Source: an uncultured Planctomycetaceae bacterium (GTDB lineage: Bacteria > Planctomycetota > Planctomycetia > Pirellulales > UBA1268). Taken from it: a stretch of 10,618 bases of DNA. The notes under the pieces were generated by a model that worked only from the letters and a program-made list of their open reading frames with translations, was not told the origin of the DNA and did no database searches. Below are positions 1 to 6,839 of this stretch, piece by piece. Position numbers and translations under genes: made by a program. The stretch lies in the NCBI GenBank assembly GCA_937926325.1, contig CALAZQ010000045.1, positions 1-10,618 of the forward strand. The letters are read 5' to 3'. Position 1 is the stretch's first letter, and every line of letters starts with the position of its first letter.

Positions 1-397
1 GAATCTGTTCACGAAAGTCGGTGAACTCACCCAGTACCCGCGGCGTGCAGCCGGCCCGAGCATGGAAGAGGTCGCCAGCGATGATCAGCCGGCGGGCGTC
101 GTGCGTGGTGATGAGATCGGCCAGCCGCTTGAGGTCCTGCTGGGCCGAGCCCTCCGGCACCGGCAGTCCCGCCCGGCGGAAGGTCGCCGCCTTGCCGAGA
201 TGCACATCGGCGCAGACCAGCGTCTGCGTTGCCGGCAGCAGCGCCGCCCGGCCCGGGAGGAGGACGATGTCAGCGTCATCTGGATGCTGATGTTCCTCGG
301 CCGTGATGATGCGGAGCATGCCCTCTGCCGGTTTCGTCTGGTTTGCGGTGCGGGTGGCCGACGCTGCGGACTGCTTTGGACGAGATGGTCGGGTCAT
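1..397 (-). CDS. pdeM: PdeM metallophosphoesterase, ligase-associated DNA damage response endonuclease (3' end outside window)
   Basis: Calcineurin-like metallophosphoesterase; relatives are metal-dependent DNA endonucleases or phosphodiesterases thought to act with the neighbouring helicase, ligase and exonuclease in DNA repair. The first 132 codons are visible and the gene runs off the left edge. Family signatures are clear: the D-x-H metal motif in ADVHLGKAATFRRAGLPVP (about residues 63-81, Asp64 and His66) and the second metal motif AGDLFH (residues 107-112, Asp109). The ATG at 397-395 overlaps the helicase stop as ATGA, which favours this start and suggests translational coupling. It gives a basic, low-complexity N-terminal extension of about 26 residues before LRIITAEE, so Met27 (319) is an alternative. 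The remaining metal ligands lie outside the window. The family call is firm; the exact substrate is not shown here. Confidence 0.9.
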   Translation of the reverse strand, partial: MTRPSRPKQSAASATRTANQTKPAEGMLRIITAEEHQHPDDADIVLLPGRAALLPATQTLVCADVHLGKAATFRRAGLPVPEGSAQQDLKRLADLITTHDARRLIIAGDLFHARAGCTPRVLGEFTDFREQI

Positions 398-2967
398 GCC
401 TGAGTACCGTCCGAACGCTTGGCCGCCTGCTCCAGTTCCGTGGCCATCTGCACGATTCGCTCCCGCCAGTTCTGGGTCGAAAGCCGCGACTGAATCTGCT
501 CGGCCCAGATCGGGAAGGCCAGCGGGGAGAGCCGCGGGGTGTCGATGACAACAATCTCCCGGCCCTCGATCGCCTCGAGCGACTCCGCAAGCCGCTGAAA
601 CTCAAACTGCTGCTCGAGCACCTCGCGGCGGGCCTGCTCCAGCAGCATGTTCTCGGCATCATGCTCGGCCAGCACGTCAAAGATCAACCCGGCCGAGGCC
701 TGCGTCTGCCGGGCCGACCGCTGCCCGCCCTGAATCAGCCCCGCCACGCGGGCGATCTCGCGGAACTGCCGCTTCGACATCTCCGTGCCGTTGAGGCAGG
801 CAAAGAGATCGGCCAGCAGATCACCGGGCTTCAGCAGCTGGCGGAAGTCGCGGGCCTCCAGTTCCAGCCGTTTCGCACCGGACAACTCAAACCCCCAGTC
901 ATTCGCCGCCAGCATCAGCGTGCTCGGGGTACGGTTGGCAATCCGCCAGGCCAGCACTGCCGCCAAGCCCTCATGCACCAGCCGGCCCTCAAAGGGAAAG
1001 ACAAACAGATGATGCCCGTCGCGGCTTTTCGCCCGTTCGATCAAGAGAATGTCCCGCGATGGCAGCCGGCTCCAGCGGGCCTGTGTTGCCAGCAAGGGCG
1101 CCACTGCCGCCGTCTCACGGGGCAGGGCAGGGGAGTGGTCGGCAGAACGAGCGGGCGTCGAGGTCGGCTGTTGACTCACCTCGCCTGCCTGCCGCACCTG
1201 CTCAAGCACCGCGTCAGACAGCAGTGTCGAGAGCGGCATCCGCCCGCCGTTCCACCGCGGCACCTGCAGGCCTTGGCTGCCCCGGGCCCGCTTCACCCAG
1301 GCGGTCAGACCGTCAAAGCGAAACAGCGTCAGTGGCCGGCCGGCAAACAGAAACCGGTCGCCCGTGTTCAGCCGACTGATGAATGATTCTTCCACCGACC
1401 CCAGCCGCCCCCCCCGCAGCCATTTCACCTCCACCGTCGCATCAGAGGTGATCGTGCCGATGTTCATCCGGTGCCGCCGGGCCAATGCCGGACTGGCGAT
1501 GTACCAGCGACCAAAGCGTTCCTTGATCCGGCAGAAGTCGGGATAGGCCTCCAGGGCCGGACCGCCCCGGGTGGCGAAGTCGAGTGCCCACTGCCAGGCA
1601 GCATCATCGAGTTCGGCAAAGGCATGAGTGCCACGGACCTCTGTTAGCAGGTCGGCCTCGCGGAACCCACCGCCACAGGCGACCGTGACGATGTGCTGGG
1701 CCAGACAGTCGAGGGCCCCGGTGAGCGGTCGGCGGGCCTCGACTGTGCCAGCCGCCGCCGCCAACCGGGCCGCCGCACACTCAATCAGTTCCAGGGCATG
1801 GGTCGGCACACAGACCAGCTGGCCAATGGCGCCGGGGGCATGGCCGCTGCGGCCGGCCCGCTGCAAGAGCCGCGCGATGCCCTTGGGGCTGCCGATCTGC
1901 AGCACCTGTTCAACGGGGCCAAAGTCAACGCCGAGGTCGAGGCTGGAGGTAGCGACCACGCATTTCAGTTTGCCTCGCCGCAGTCCTTCTTCAGCTGCGG
2001 ACCGCAGTTCGCGATCGACCGAGCCATGATGCAGAGCGAGCTTGTTTTTCCAGTCGGGCCGGGCGGCCCGGATCGCATCGAACCAGCGTTCGGCCTGCGA
2101 GCGGGTGTTGGTGAAGGCGAGCGTGGTCGAAGCCGACTCGATCGTTGCGATCACCTGCGGCAGCAGCCGCAGGCCCATGTGGCCCGCCCAGGGAAAGCGT
2201 TCGATCGGCTGCGGGATCAACGTCGAAAACTCAAGCTGCCGCGGGGCATCGGCCTTGATCAGCCGAGTTGTCTGGCGGCGGCCCGGGCCGACCAGGGCGG
2301 CGGTTGCCTCCTCGAGGTTGGCAAGCGTTGCCGAGAGACCCCAGCTGATGACCGCTGGCCTGATCGCCCGTAGCCGGCTCAGGGCCAGCTCGGTCTGCAC
2401 GCCCCGCTTGGTGCCGAGCAGTTCATGCCATTCATCGACCACGACCGTGTCAAGGTTGGCGAAGATCTCTTCGCAATCTTCAAGCGACAGCAGAATCGAC
2501 AGCGTCTCGGGTGTGGTCACCAGGCCTTCCGGCCAGTTCTGCCGCAGCCGCCGCCGGTCGGCTGCCGAGGTGTCGCCGGTGCGGATGCCGACCTGCCAGC
2601 GATGGCCAAGGGGCTCGGCCAGTTCGGCAAGTGGCTCTTCCAAAGCTCGTGCCGTGTCTGCCGCCAGGGCCCGCAGCGGGGTGATCCAGACCACCCGCAG
2701 GCCGGCAGGAGCGGTGCCACTGCTGGTATCGAGCTGCCGGCTTCGCCAGACTGCCCCCAGCCAGGCAGCCAGTGTCTTGCCGGTGCCGGTGGGGGCGTGC
2801 AGCAAGCCGTCACTGGCCTCAGCCATCGCCTGCCAGACCTGCCGCTGAAAGTCAAACGCCTCGCGGCCCTGGCTGGTGAACCAGGCCTCAAGCGGGGCAA
2901 AGGCAGACGCCGCAGCGGTGGGCCGCTGGCGACGGTTCTGCCGAGGTGTTTGTGTGGAGGGCGACAT
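394..2967 (-). CDS. Ligase-associated DEXH-box DNA helicase (Lhr-core type)
   Basis: Superfamily 2 helicase of 857 residues, the usual length of the ligase-associated Lhr-like family, which translocates on single-stranded DNA and unwinds duplexes using ATP. All motifs can be read in order: Walker A APTGTGKT (58-65), Ia TPLRALA (96-102), TTPE (151-154), Walker B DEWH (178-181), LSATL (211-215), IV FTNTRS (285-290), V ATSSLDLGVDFG (339-350) and VI QRAGRSGH (369-376). A winged-helix and Lhr C-terminal region follow, including WSRLPSRDILLIE and GHHLFVFPFEGR (651-662). A Pro/Ser/Thr-rich stretch at about 595-625 looks like a flexible linker. The stop overlaps the pdeM start as ATGA. No Shine-Dalgarno sequence precedes the ATG. 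Upstream lies the inverted-repeat toxin-antitoxin cassette instead of the ligase stop expected in a compact operon. Confidence 0.93.
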   Translation of the reverse strand: MSPSTQTPRQNRRQRPTAAASAFAPLEAWFTSQGREAFDFQRQVWQAMAEASDGLLHAPTGTGKTLAAWLGAVWRSRQLDTSSGTAPAGLRVVWITPLRALAADTARALEEPLAELAEPLGHRWQVGIRTGDTSAADRRRLRQNWPEGLVTTPETLSILLSLEDCEEIFANLDTVVVDEWHELLGTKRGVQTELALSRLRAIRPAVISWGLSATLANLEEATAALVGPGRRQTTRLIKADAPRQLEFSTLIPQPIERFPWAGHMGLRLLPQVIATIESASTTLAFTNTRSQAERWFDAIRAARPDWKNKLALHHGSVDRELRSAAEEGLRRGKLKCVVATSSLDLGVDFGPVEQVLQIGSPKGIARLLQRAGRSGHAPGAIGQLVCVPTHALELIECAAARLAAAAGTVEARRPLTGALDCLAQHIVTVACGGGFREADLLTEVRGTHAFAELDDAAWQWALDFATRGGPALEAYPDFCRIKERFGRWYIASPALARRHRMNIGTITSDATVEVKWLRGGRLGSVEESFISRLNTGDRFLFAGRPLTLFRFDGLTAWVKRARGSQGLQVPRWNGGRMPLSTLLSDAVLEQVRQAGEVSQQPTSTPARSADHSPALPRETAAVAPLLATQARWSRLPSRDILLIERAKSRDGHHLFVFPFEGRLVHEGLAAVLAWRIANRTPSTLMLAANDWGFELSGAKRLELEARDFRQLLKPGDLLADLFACLNGTEMSKRQFREIARVAGLIQGGQRSARQTQASAGLIFDVLAEHDAENMLLEQARREVLEQQFEFQRLAESLEAIEGREIVVIDTPRLSPLAFPIWAEQIQSRLSTQNWRERIVQMATELEQAAKRSDGTQA

Positions 2968-3301
2968 GGCGAGGCCAGATAGCGGCTGTTTCCGGACAGT
3001 TTAGTCACCACGAAGGCACGAAGGGCACGAAGGTAAGCTTGCTGAACGTAATGGCCTGGCTGCTCAAAGGCTTTTGAAGCCTCAGCCAAAACGGAGGGCG
3101 ATCAGCTCCGCCCCAATCACATCTCACCGGATAGAGGCTAACCCCAAGGGAATCATGAAATCGTGCGAGCGCGATATCAGGGCCGGGGCTAAACTGGAGA
3201 AATGAGCGTTCCAGGCTGGTTTTCCATGCGGTGGAACCACTGCCCGTTGCTCAATGGCCAGATCAGTGAAGAACGCGACCGAAATTGAAGGGGTCGACCC
3301 T
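2968..3301. other. Intergenic region between helicase and MNT antitoxin (divergent starts)
   Basis: These 334 bases separate two divergent starts: the helicase ATG at 2967 on minus and the antitoxin ATG at 3302 on plus. The first 37 bases (2968-3004) look like the original helicase leader, followed by the left repeat copy at 3005-3033. A bulged hairpin can be drawn at 3058-3087: GGCTG pairs with CAGCC outside, and AGGCTT pairs with AAGCCT around a TTG loop. It has no T tract. From about 3088 to 3301 I see only short open frames and no convincing protein. On minus, TAAACT at 3003-2998 is -10-like but has no good -35. Any promoters for the helicase and for the cassette must lie here, but I cannot place them with confidence. 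Confidence 0.6.
3005..3033 (+). repeat. Left inverted-repeat copy with CACGAAGG units
   Basis: After a TCAC start, the copy contains CACGAAGG at 3009-3016, again at 3017-3024, then one G and CACGAAGG at 3026-3033, giving an 8-9 base periodicity. Bases 3005-3032 match the reverse complement of 4094-4121 at 27 of 28 positions. From memory, CACGAAGG-type intergenic repeats are common in planctomycete and other environmental bacterial genomes; I could not search to confirm it. Confidence 0.9.
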
Positions 3302-3619
3302 ATGGTGACCGACGTCAACAACCTTCCAATCGAGTTCGATCGTGAACGCGTGGCGGCTTTTTGCCGCGATCGGGGCATTGTTCGCCTCAGCGTCTTCGGG
3401 TCGGTGCTTCGCGATGACTTTGATTCAGTGCGTAGCGACATCGACGTTTTGGCCGATTTCAAGCCAGAGGCAACGCGCGGCATCGGATTTCGCTTTTTCG
3501 GGTATGGGAATGAACTGGCGGGAATCCTTGGTCATAAAGTTGATTTCTGCTCGCGACTCGACCCACGTCTTGAGCCGACCGTTCGCCGTGAAGCCGTCAC
3601 GCTCTATGAGGATTCATGA
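3302..3619 (+). CDS. mntA: MNT-domain nucleotidyltransferase, antitoxin of a HepT/MntA-type system
   Basis: Minimal nucleotidyltransferase of 105 residues. In characterised HepT-MntA pairs this protein transfers AMP onto a tyrosine of the HEPN toxin and so inactivates its RNase activity. The core is visible: FGSVLRDDF (32-40), then DID (Asp46 and Asp48) for metal binding, and KVDF with Asp81 as the likely third carboxylate. The gap between GS and DxD is 11 residues, one more than the usual GSx10DxD. I chose the ATG at 3302 because it gives the family's usual length and short N-terminus, and AGGGG lies upstream at good spacing; an in-frame ATG at 3254 would add 16 residues. Its stop overlaps the toxin start as ATGA. 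It is opposite in strand and lower in GC than the repair genes around it. Confidence 0.88.
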   Translation: MVTDVNNLPIEFDRERVAAFCRDRGIVRLSVFGSVLRDDFDSVRSDIDVLADFKPEATRGIGFRFFGYGNELAGILGHKVDFCSRLDPRLEPTVRREAVTLYEDS

Positions 3620-3951
3620 GTCGTCGTGACCCGCAACTCACGCTCGCGCAGATTCGTGACGCGGCCGAAAAGGCGCGGGCACTGTGTGCCAACCACACGT
3701 TGGATTCGCTCTTGGCAGATTGGACGGCGACGGCTGCGCTAGAGCGATGTATCGAAATTGTCGGTGAAGGTGTGCGGCGACTTCCACCCGAACTCAAGCA
3801 GCAACGAGACGATATTCCTTGGAAGGACATCGCAGGCACACGTGATCGCCTCATCCACGGCTACGATCTGGTAGACCATCGCGTCCTCTGGGATGCAGTC
3901 CATATCGATATCCCTCGGCTCATCGAGGCGATCGACGAGTTGCTCGCCTGA
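3616..3951 (+). CDS. hepT: HepT-like HEPN-domain RNase toxin
   Basis: All-helical HEPN protein of 111 residues, the usual size of HepT (DUF86 family), which acts as a metal-independent RNase toxin in the cytoplasm. The catalytic Rx4-6H motif is intact: RDRLIHGY at 76-83, with Arg76, His81 and Tyr83. Tyr83 is the residue position that the partner MNT protein AMPylates in characterised systems. Other family-like segments are ALERCIEIVGEG (41-52) and DIPWKDIAGTRD (66-77). The start overlaps the antitoxin stop by four bases, so the two are surely co-translated. The gene is convergent with the ligase, 127 bases from its stop. It looks complete and functional. Whether it truly acts as a toxin or as phage defence here is inferred from the family. 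Confidence 0.9.
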   Translation: MSRRDPQLTLAQIRDAAEKARALCANHTLDSLLADWTATAALERCIEIVGEGVRRLPPELKQQRDDIPWKDIAGTRDRLIHGYDLVDHRVLWDAVHIDIPRLIEAIDELLA

Positions 3952-4040
3952 GCGCCGTCCTGCTGCCGGGCATGAGGTCTGGACCGCTAGGAACCACCGC
4001 ATCGCTTCTGCAAGGACCTGCGAAAGATCCAGAAAAGCCA

Positions 4041-4133
4041 GGCCGGGAGAGCGGTGAGGTGGGAGAGGACGTTCAAGTTCAAGAAGATGACTTCTTCGTG
4101 TCCTTCGTGCCTTCGTGGTGAGCTCTCCCGGCC
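4041..4133. repeat. Perfect 12-base inverted repeat around the right cassette end
   Basis: GGCCGGGAGAGC at 4041-4052 is matched exactly by its reverse complement GCTCTCCCGGCC at 4122-4133. The right arm is ligase coding sequence just outside the cassette; the left arm is inside the cassette. Between them lie 69 bases holding the right repeat copy and a small AAGAAG/CTTCTT hairpin at 4081-4096. In the ligase mRNA the arms could fold into a 12-base stem spanning the stop codon. It is not a classic terminator because no T run follows. Confidence 0.7.
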
Positions 4134-5806
4134 GCCTGAGCCAGCAGGGCTTCAAGGTCGGCCAGGGTGGCGGCGTCGCGGGGCTGTTTGTCACGCCGCC
4201 ACCGCTGGATGCGGGGAAAGCGGACGGCGATGCCCGACTTGTGGCGGGTCGAGCGGGAGACGTTTTCAAAGGCCAACTGAAAGACCAGCGTCGGCTCGAC
4301 CACCCGCACCGGCCCATGCCGCTGCACGGTTGTTGCCCGAATGATCTTGTCCACCTCGACCAGTTCCTTGTCCGACAGGCCGCTGTAGGCCTTGGCGACC
4401 GTTACCAATTCGTCGCCGTCCCAGACGCCCAGCGTATAGTCGGTATGCAGGCCGGCCCGGCGGCCGTGGCCAGCCTGGGCGTAGTGCAGCACCGCATCGA
4501 TCTCCAGCGGCTCGATCTTCCACTTCCACCAGTCACCCCGAGGCCGACCATGGGCATAAGGGCTGCCCAGCCGCTTGAGCATCAGGCCTTCCACGCCACG
4601 ACGCCGGGCCTCGGCCCGGAGCTGCCGGAGCTCTTCCCACGACCGACCGACGACGAGCGGGGAGTGGAAGAGTTGTCCCTCAGGCCCCGGGCAATCACCC
4701 GCGGCTGTACCGCCGCCCCGCGGTTCGGGCGGTCGGTCAAAGGCCACTGGCAGCAGGTCGAGCAACTGGTGCCGCCGCTGCGAAAGCGGTAGGGCCCGCA
4801 GGTCGGCTCCCGCTGTCTCAAGCAGGTCATAGGCCACGAAGACTGCCGGGATGTCGGCCAGCAGCTTCTTTGTAACGCGCTTGCGGCTGGCCCGACGCGA
4901 GAGCATCGCGAAGGGCAGCAGGCACTCGGGCCGGGCCGCCAGCAGCTCACCGTCCAGCACCGTGCCGGGTGGCAGCTGCTCTGCGGCAGCGACAATTTCT
5001 GGAAAGGCGTCGGTCATTCGTTCTTCCCCCCGGCTCCAGATGGTCACGCCGGCTGCCCGCCGTACGACCTGGGCCCGCATGCCGTCCCACTTCCATTCGG
5101 CCTGCCAGTCGGTCACCTCGCCGAGGGCGTCCGGTTCAGCTTCGAGGGGAGAGGCCAGGAAGAACGGATAAGGCCGCAGGCCGTCGGCGGCGGTCGGCTC
5201 GGGGGAGAGCAGCTGCTGAAAGTCCTCGGCTGTTTCGATGGTGGCGGCCATCATCCGTTCGGCGATCACCGCCGGCTCAAGGCCCGACAGCTCGGAGAGG
5301 GCTCGGGCAACCAGCGTCCGCGAGACGCCGACGCGGCAGCCACCGGTGAGCAGCTTGTGCCAGACGATCCGTTCGCGGGGGGCCAGCCGTCGCCAGGTCG
5401 CCTCGACCACCTGTCGTTTCTCGACGTCGCTGCGGCCCTTGAGGCCGCGGACGGTCTCAGCCAGACATTGAGAAAGGCTGAAGGAATCAGCAGCGGGCTG
5501 TTCAAATGCCTGCGGTTCAGTCGGAAAGGTCTCTGGCAGCACGAGGGCCAGCGTCTCGGCCAGATCGCCGACGTGGGCATAGCACTCTTCGAGCAGCCAG
5601 AGCGGGAGACCCGCCGCCTCGGCCGCCCACTCCCGCAGCAGCTTCATCGGGACAGCCCGCAGTTGCTTGGCCCCGCAGAGCACGGTCAGGCCGCAGGCGG
5701 CATCCTCTGGCGGCACCGCAGCAAAATAGTCTTTCAGGGCCGCCACCTTTTCATTGGTGCTGGTGGTGCCGTCGAGCCGCCAATAGAGCTCACTGAAGTG
5801 TCTCAT
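4079..5806 (-). CDS. ATP-dependent DNA ligase of the ligase-associated repair cluster, with repeat-encoded C-terminal tail
   Basis: Seals DNA nicks through a ligase-adenylate intermediate. The 575 residues show an N-terminal ligase domain (about 1-205), then the adenylation core: motif I WKWDGMR with nucleotidyl lysine Lys239, motif III LDGEL (284-288), IIIa VFVAYDLLE (322-330), IV EGLMLKR (406-412) and V WWKWKIEP (426-433). An OB-fold region ends with motif VI-like RFPRIQRWRRDK (529-540). A Gly/Pro-rich insert sits at about 357-378. The start overlaps the exonuclease stop as ATGA (5806-5803). The last residues HHEGTKDTKKSSS (563-575) are encoded by the right repeat copy and the bases beyond it, so they are probably not native ligase sequence; the ancestral end was likely at residue 562. 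All catalytic motifs are intact, so activity is expected to be kept. Confidence 0.93.
   Translation of the reverse strand: MRHFSELYWRLDGTTSTNEKVAALKDYFAAVPPEDAACGLTVLCGAKQLRAVPMKLLREWAAEAAGLPLWLLEECYAHVGDLAETLALVLPETFPTEPQAFEQPAADSFSLSQCLAETVRGLKGRSDVEKRQVVEATWRRLAPRERIVWHKLLTGGCRVGVSRTLVARALSELSGLEPAVIAERMMAATIETAEDFQQLLSPEPTAADGLRPYPFFLASPLEAEPDALGEVTDWQAEWKWDGMRAQVVRRAAGVTIWSRGEERMTDAFPEIVAAAEQLPPGTVLDGELLAARPECLLPFAMLSRRASRKRVTKKLLADIPAVFVAYDLLETAGADLRALPLSQRRHQLLDLLPVAFDRPPEPRGGGTAAGDCPGPEGQLFHSPLVVGRSWEELRQLRAEARRRGVEGLMLKRLGSPYAHGRPRGDWWKWKIEPLEIDAVLHYAQAGHGRRAGLHTDYTLGVWDGDELVTVAKAYSGLSDKELVEVDKIIRATTVQRHGPVRVVEPTLVFQLAFENVSRSTRHKSGIAVRFPRIQRWRRDKQPRDAATLADLEALLAQAAGRAHHEGTKDTKKSSS
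4094..4121 (-). repeat. Right inverted-repeat copy, lying inside the ligase 3' end
   Basis: Read on the minus strand this copy is TCAC followed by the CACGAAGG units, ending inside the cassette. It matches 3005-3032 at 27 of 28 positions, the only change being one G/A between the second and third unit. It encodes ligase residues from His563 onward, in a frame giving HHEGTKDTK. Confidence 0.9.
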
Positions 5807-6834
5807 GGGCCGGCCTCGTCGTCATCGCTGTCGGTGTCATCGGGTGTGGCCTCGCCGACGAACCGGGTCTGCAGCACATCAGCAGCGAGCCCCCGTTCCC
5901 GGAGCAGCCGGGCGACGACATCACTGAAGCCGTGGGTGACCAGCACACGGCTCGCGCCGGAGAGTTCAACGGCCCGCATCAAATCGGGATAGTCAACGTG
6001 GTCAGACAGGATGAATCCCTTGGCCAGCGCCCGGCGGCGGCGGACGCCACGCAGCAGCATCCAGCCGGAGGCCATCGCCGTGGCGGTCTCACCGAAGCGG
6101 CCCAGCCAGCTGGTGCCGGCAGCACTCGGCGGGGCGATCACCAGGCCCTTGCCGCCACCGACGCGGCGGCTGCGGGGCGGCACCCGGTCGATCGGCGGCA
6201 GCCGCACGCCGCTGGCCCGGTAGGCTTCGACCAGTTTCATGACCGCGCCGTGGGCATAGATCGGGCCAATGGTCGGCTCGAGTAGAGCCGCCAGCCGCTG
6301 CGCCTTCCCGAGGGCATAGGCCAGCAGCACGCTGGTCCGGCCGGCGGCGGCGTTGGCCTGCCACCAGGCGTTGATCTCAGCCGCCACGGCTGCCGGCTCG
6401 GGCCAGCGGTAGACCGGCAGGCCGAAGGTGCTCTCGGTCACGAAGACATCACAGCGGACCGGCTCGAAGGGCTCACAGGTTGGGTCGGCCTGCAGTTTGT
6501 AGTCGCCGGTCACCACCCAGGTTTCACCGCGATGGCTCACCCGCACCTGGGCGGCGCCGAGCAGATGGCCGGCCGGGTGCAGGGAGACCTCGACGCCGCT
6601 CATCGTCGTCGGCTCGCCATACCGCAGCGTGTCGATGACGGCGGTGCTGCCCATCCGGGTTCGCAGCACATGCTTGCCGGGGGCGGCACAGAGATAGCGG
6701 TCGCTGCCGGGTCGGGCATGATCGGCATGGGCGTGGGTGATGACCGCCCTTTGCACCCGCCGCCAGGGGTCGATGTAGAAATCACCCGCGGCACAGTAGA
6801 GACCGTTTGGCGTGACAGCGAGCAGATCGGACAC
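5803..6834 (-). CDS. Ligase-associated DNA exonuclease, metallo-beta-lactamase fold
   Basis: A 343-residue member of the beta-lactamase/beta-CASP-like nuclease group that accompanies the repair ligase; it is expected to trim DNA ends before ligation. Zinc motifs visible are HAHADH (34-39), HPAGH (86-90), GDYK with Asp111, ESTFG (134-138), SDHVDY (277-282) and VTHG (299-302). The C-terminus is strikingly acidic (PDDTDSDDDEAGP, 331-343). The start is GTG at 6834-6832, supported by AGGGAGG at 6846-6840, five bases upstream, one of the few clear ribosome binding sites in the window. The stop overlaps the ligase ATG by four bases. The small secreted-protein gene ends 36 bases upstream, so the two may share a transcript. 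Confidence 0.92.
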   Translation of the reverse strand: MSDLLAVTPNGLYCAAGDFYIDPWRRVQRAVITHAHADHARPGSDRYLCAAPGKHVLRTRMGSTAVIDTLRYGEPTTMSGVEVSLHPAGHLLGAAQVRVSHRGETWVVTGDYKLQADPTCEPFEPVRCDVFVTESTFGLPVYRWPEPAAVAAEINAWWQANAAAGRTSVLLAYALGKAQRLAALLEPTIGPIYAHGAVMKLVEAYRASGVRLPPIDRVPPRSRRVGGGKGLVIAPPSAAGTSWLGRFGETATAMASGWMLLRGVRRRRALAKGFILSDHVDYPDLMRAVELSGASRVLVTHGFSDVVARLLRERGLAADVLQTRFVGEATPDDTDSDDDEAGP

Positions 6835-6839
6835 AGACG

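Larger units (their letters stand above)
3005..4121. mobile_element. Putative inserted cassette carrying HepT/MNT toxin-antitoxin, bounded by inverted repeats
   Basis: The segment is 1117 bases long. Its ends are a 28-base sequence and its inverted copy with one mismatch, both pointing inward. It carries one toxin-antitoxin pair on plus and sits between ligase and helicase of a minus-strand repair operon whose other junctions are 4-base overlaps. Base composition differs: 3301-3360 is about 53% GC by hand count, against about 77% for 5281-5340 in the ligase. Removing exactly this segment places TAA directly in frame after ligase residue 562. There is no transposase, no visible target duplication (left flank ends TTTAG, right flank begins GCTCT) and no integrase, so a self-mobile element is not shown. 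A repeat-mediated or non-autonomous insertion is the inference. Confidence 0.5.

Noticed and set aside
343..1386. Long open frame of 347 residues on plus, opposite the helicase
   Set aside because: It is antisense to a gene with all helicase motifs, has no family motifs, and is the kind of shadow expected in GC-rich DNA. The other plus-strand frames over 1364-2982 fail for the same reason.
3058..3087. Hairpin as a rho-independent terminator
   Set aside because: The stem has an uneven five-base bulge and no T run follows on either strand, and no gene ends next to it.
3202..3288. Short plus-strand frame of 28 codons just before the antitoxin
   Set aside because: The GGAG before it is too close to the ATG and the peptide has no recognisable feature; probably chance, at most a relic.
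3124..3483. Minus-strand frame of 119 residues over the MNT gene
   Set aside because: Antisense to the MNT motifs, rich in Ser/Arg, with no recognisable domain.
3005..4121. CRISPR or a classic insertion sequence as explanation of the repeats
   Set aside because: Only two copies in opposite orientation, no regular spacers, no Cas gene, and no transposase or visible target duplication.
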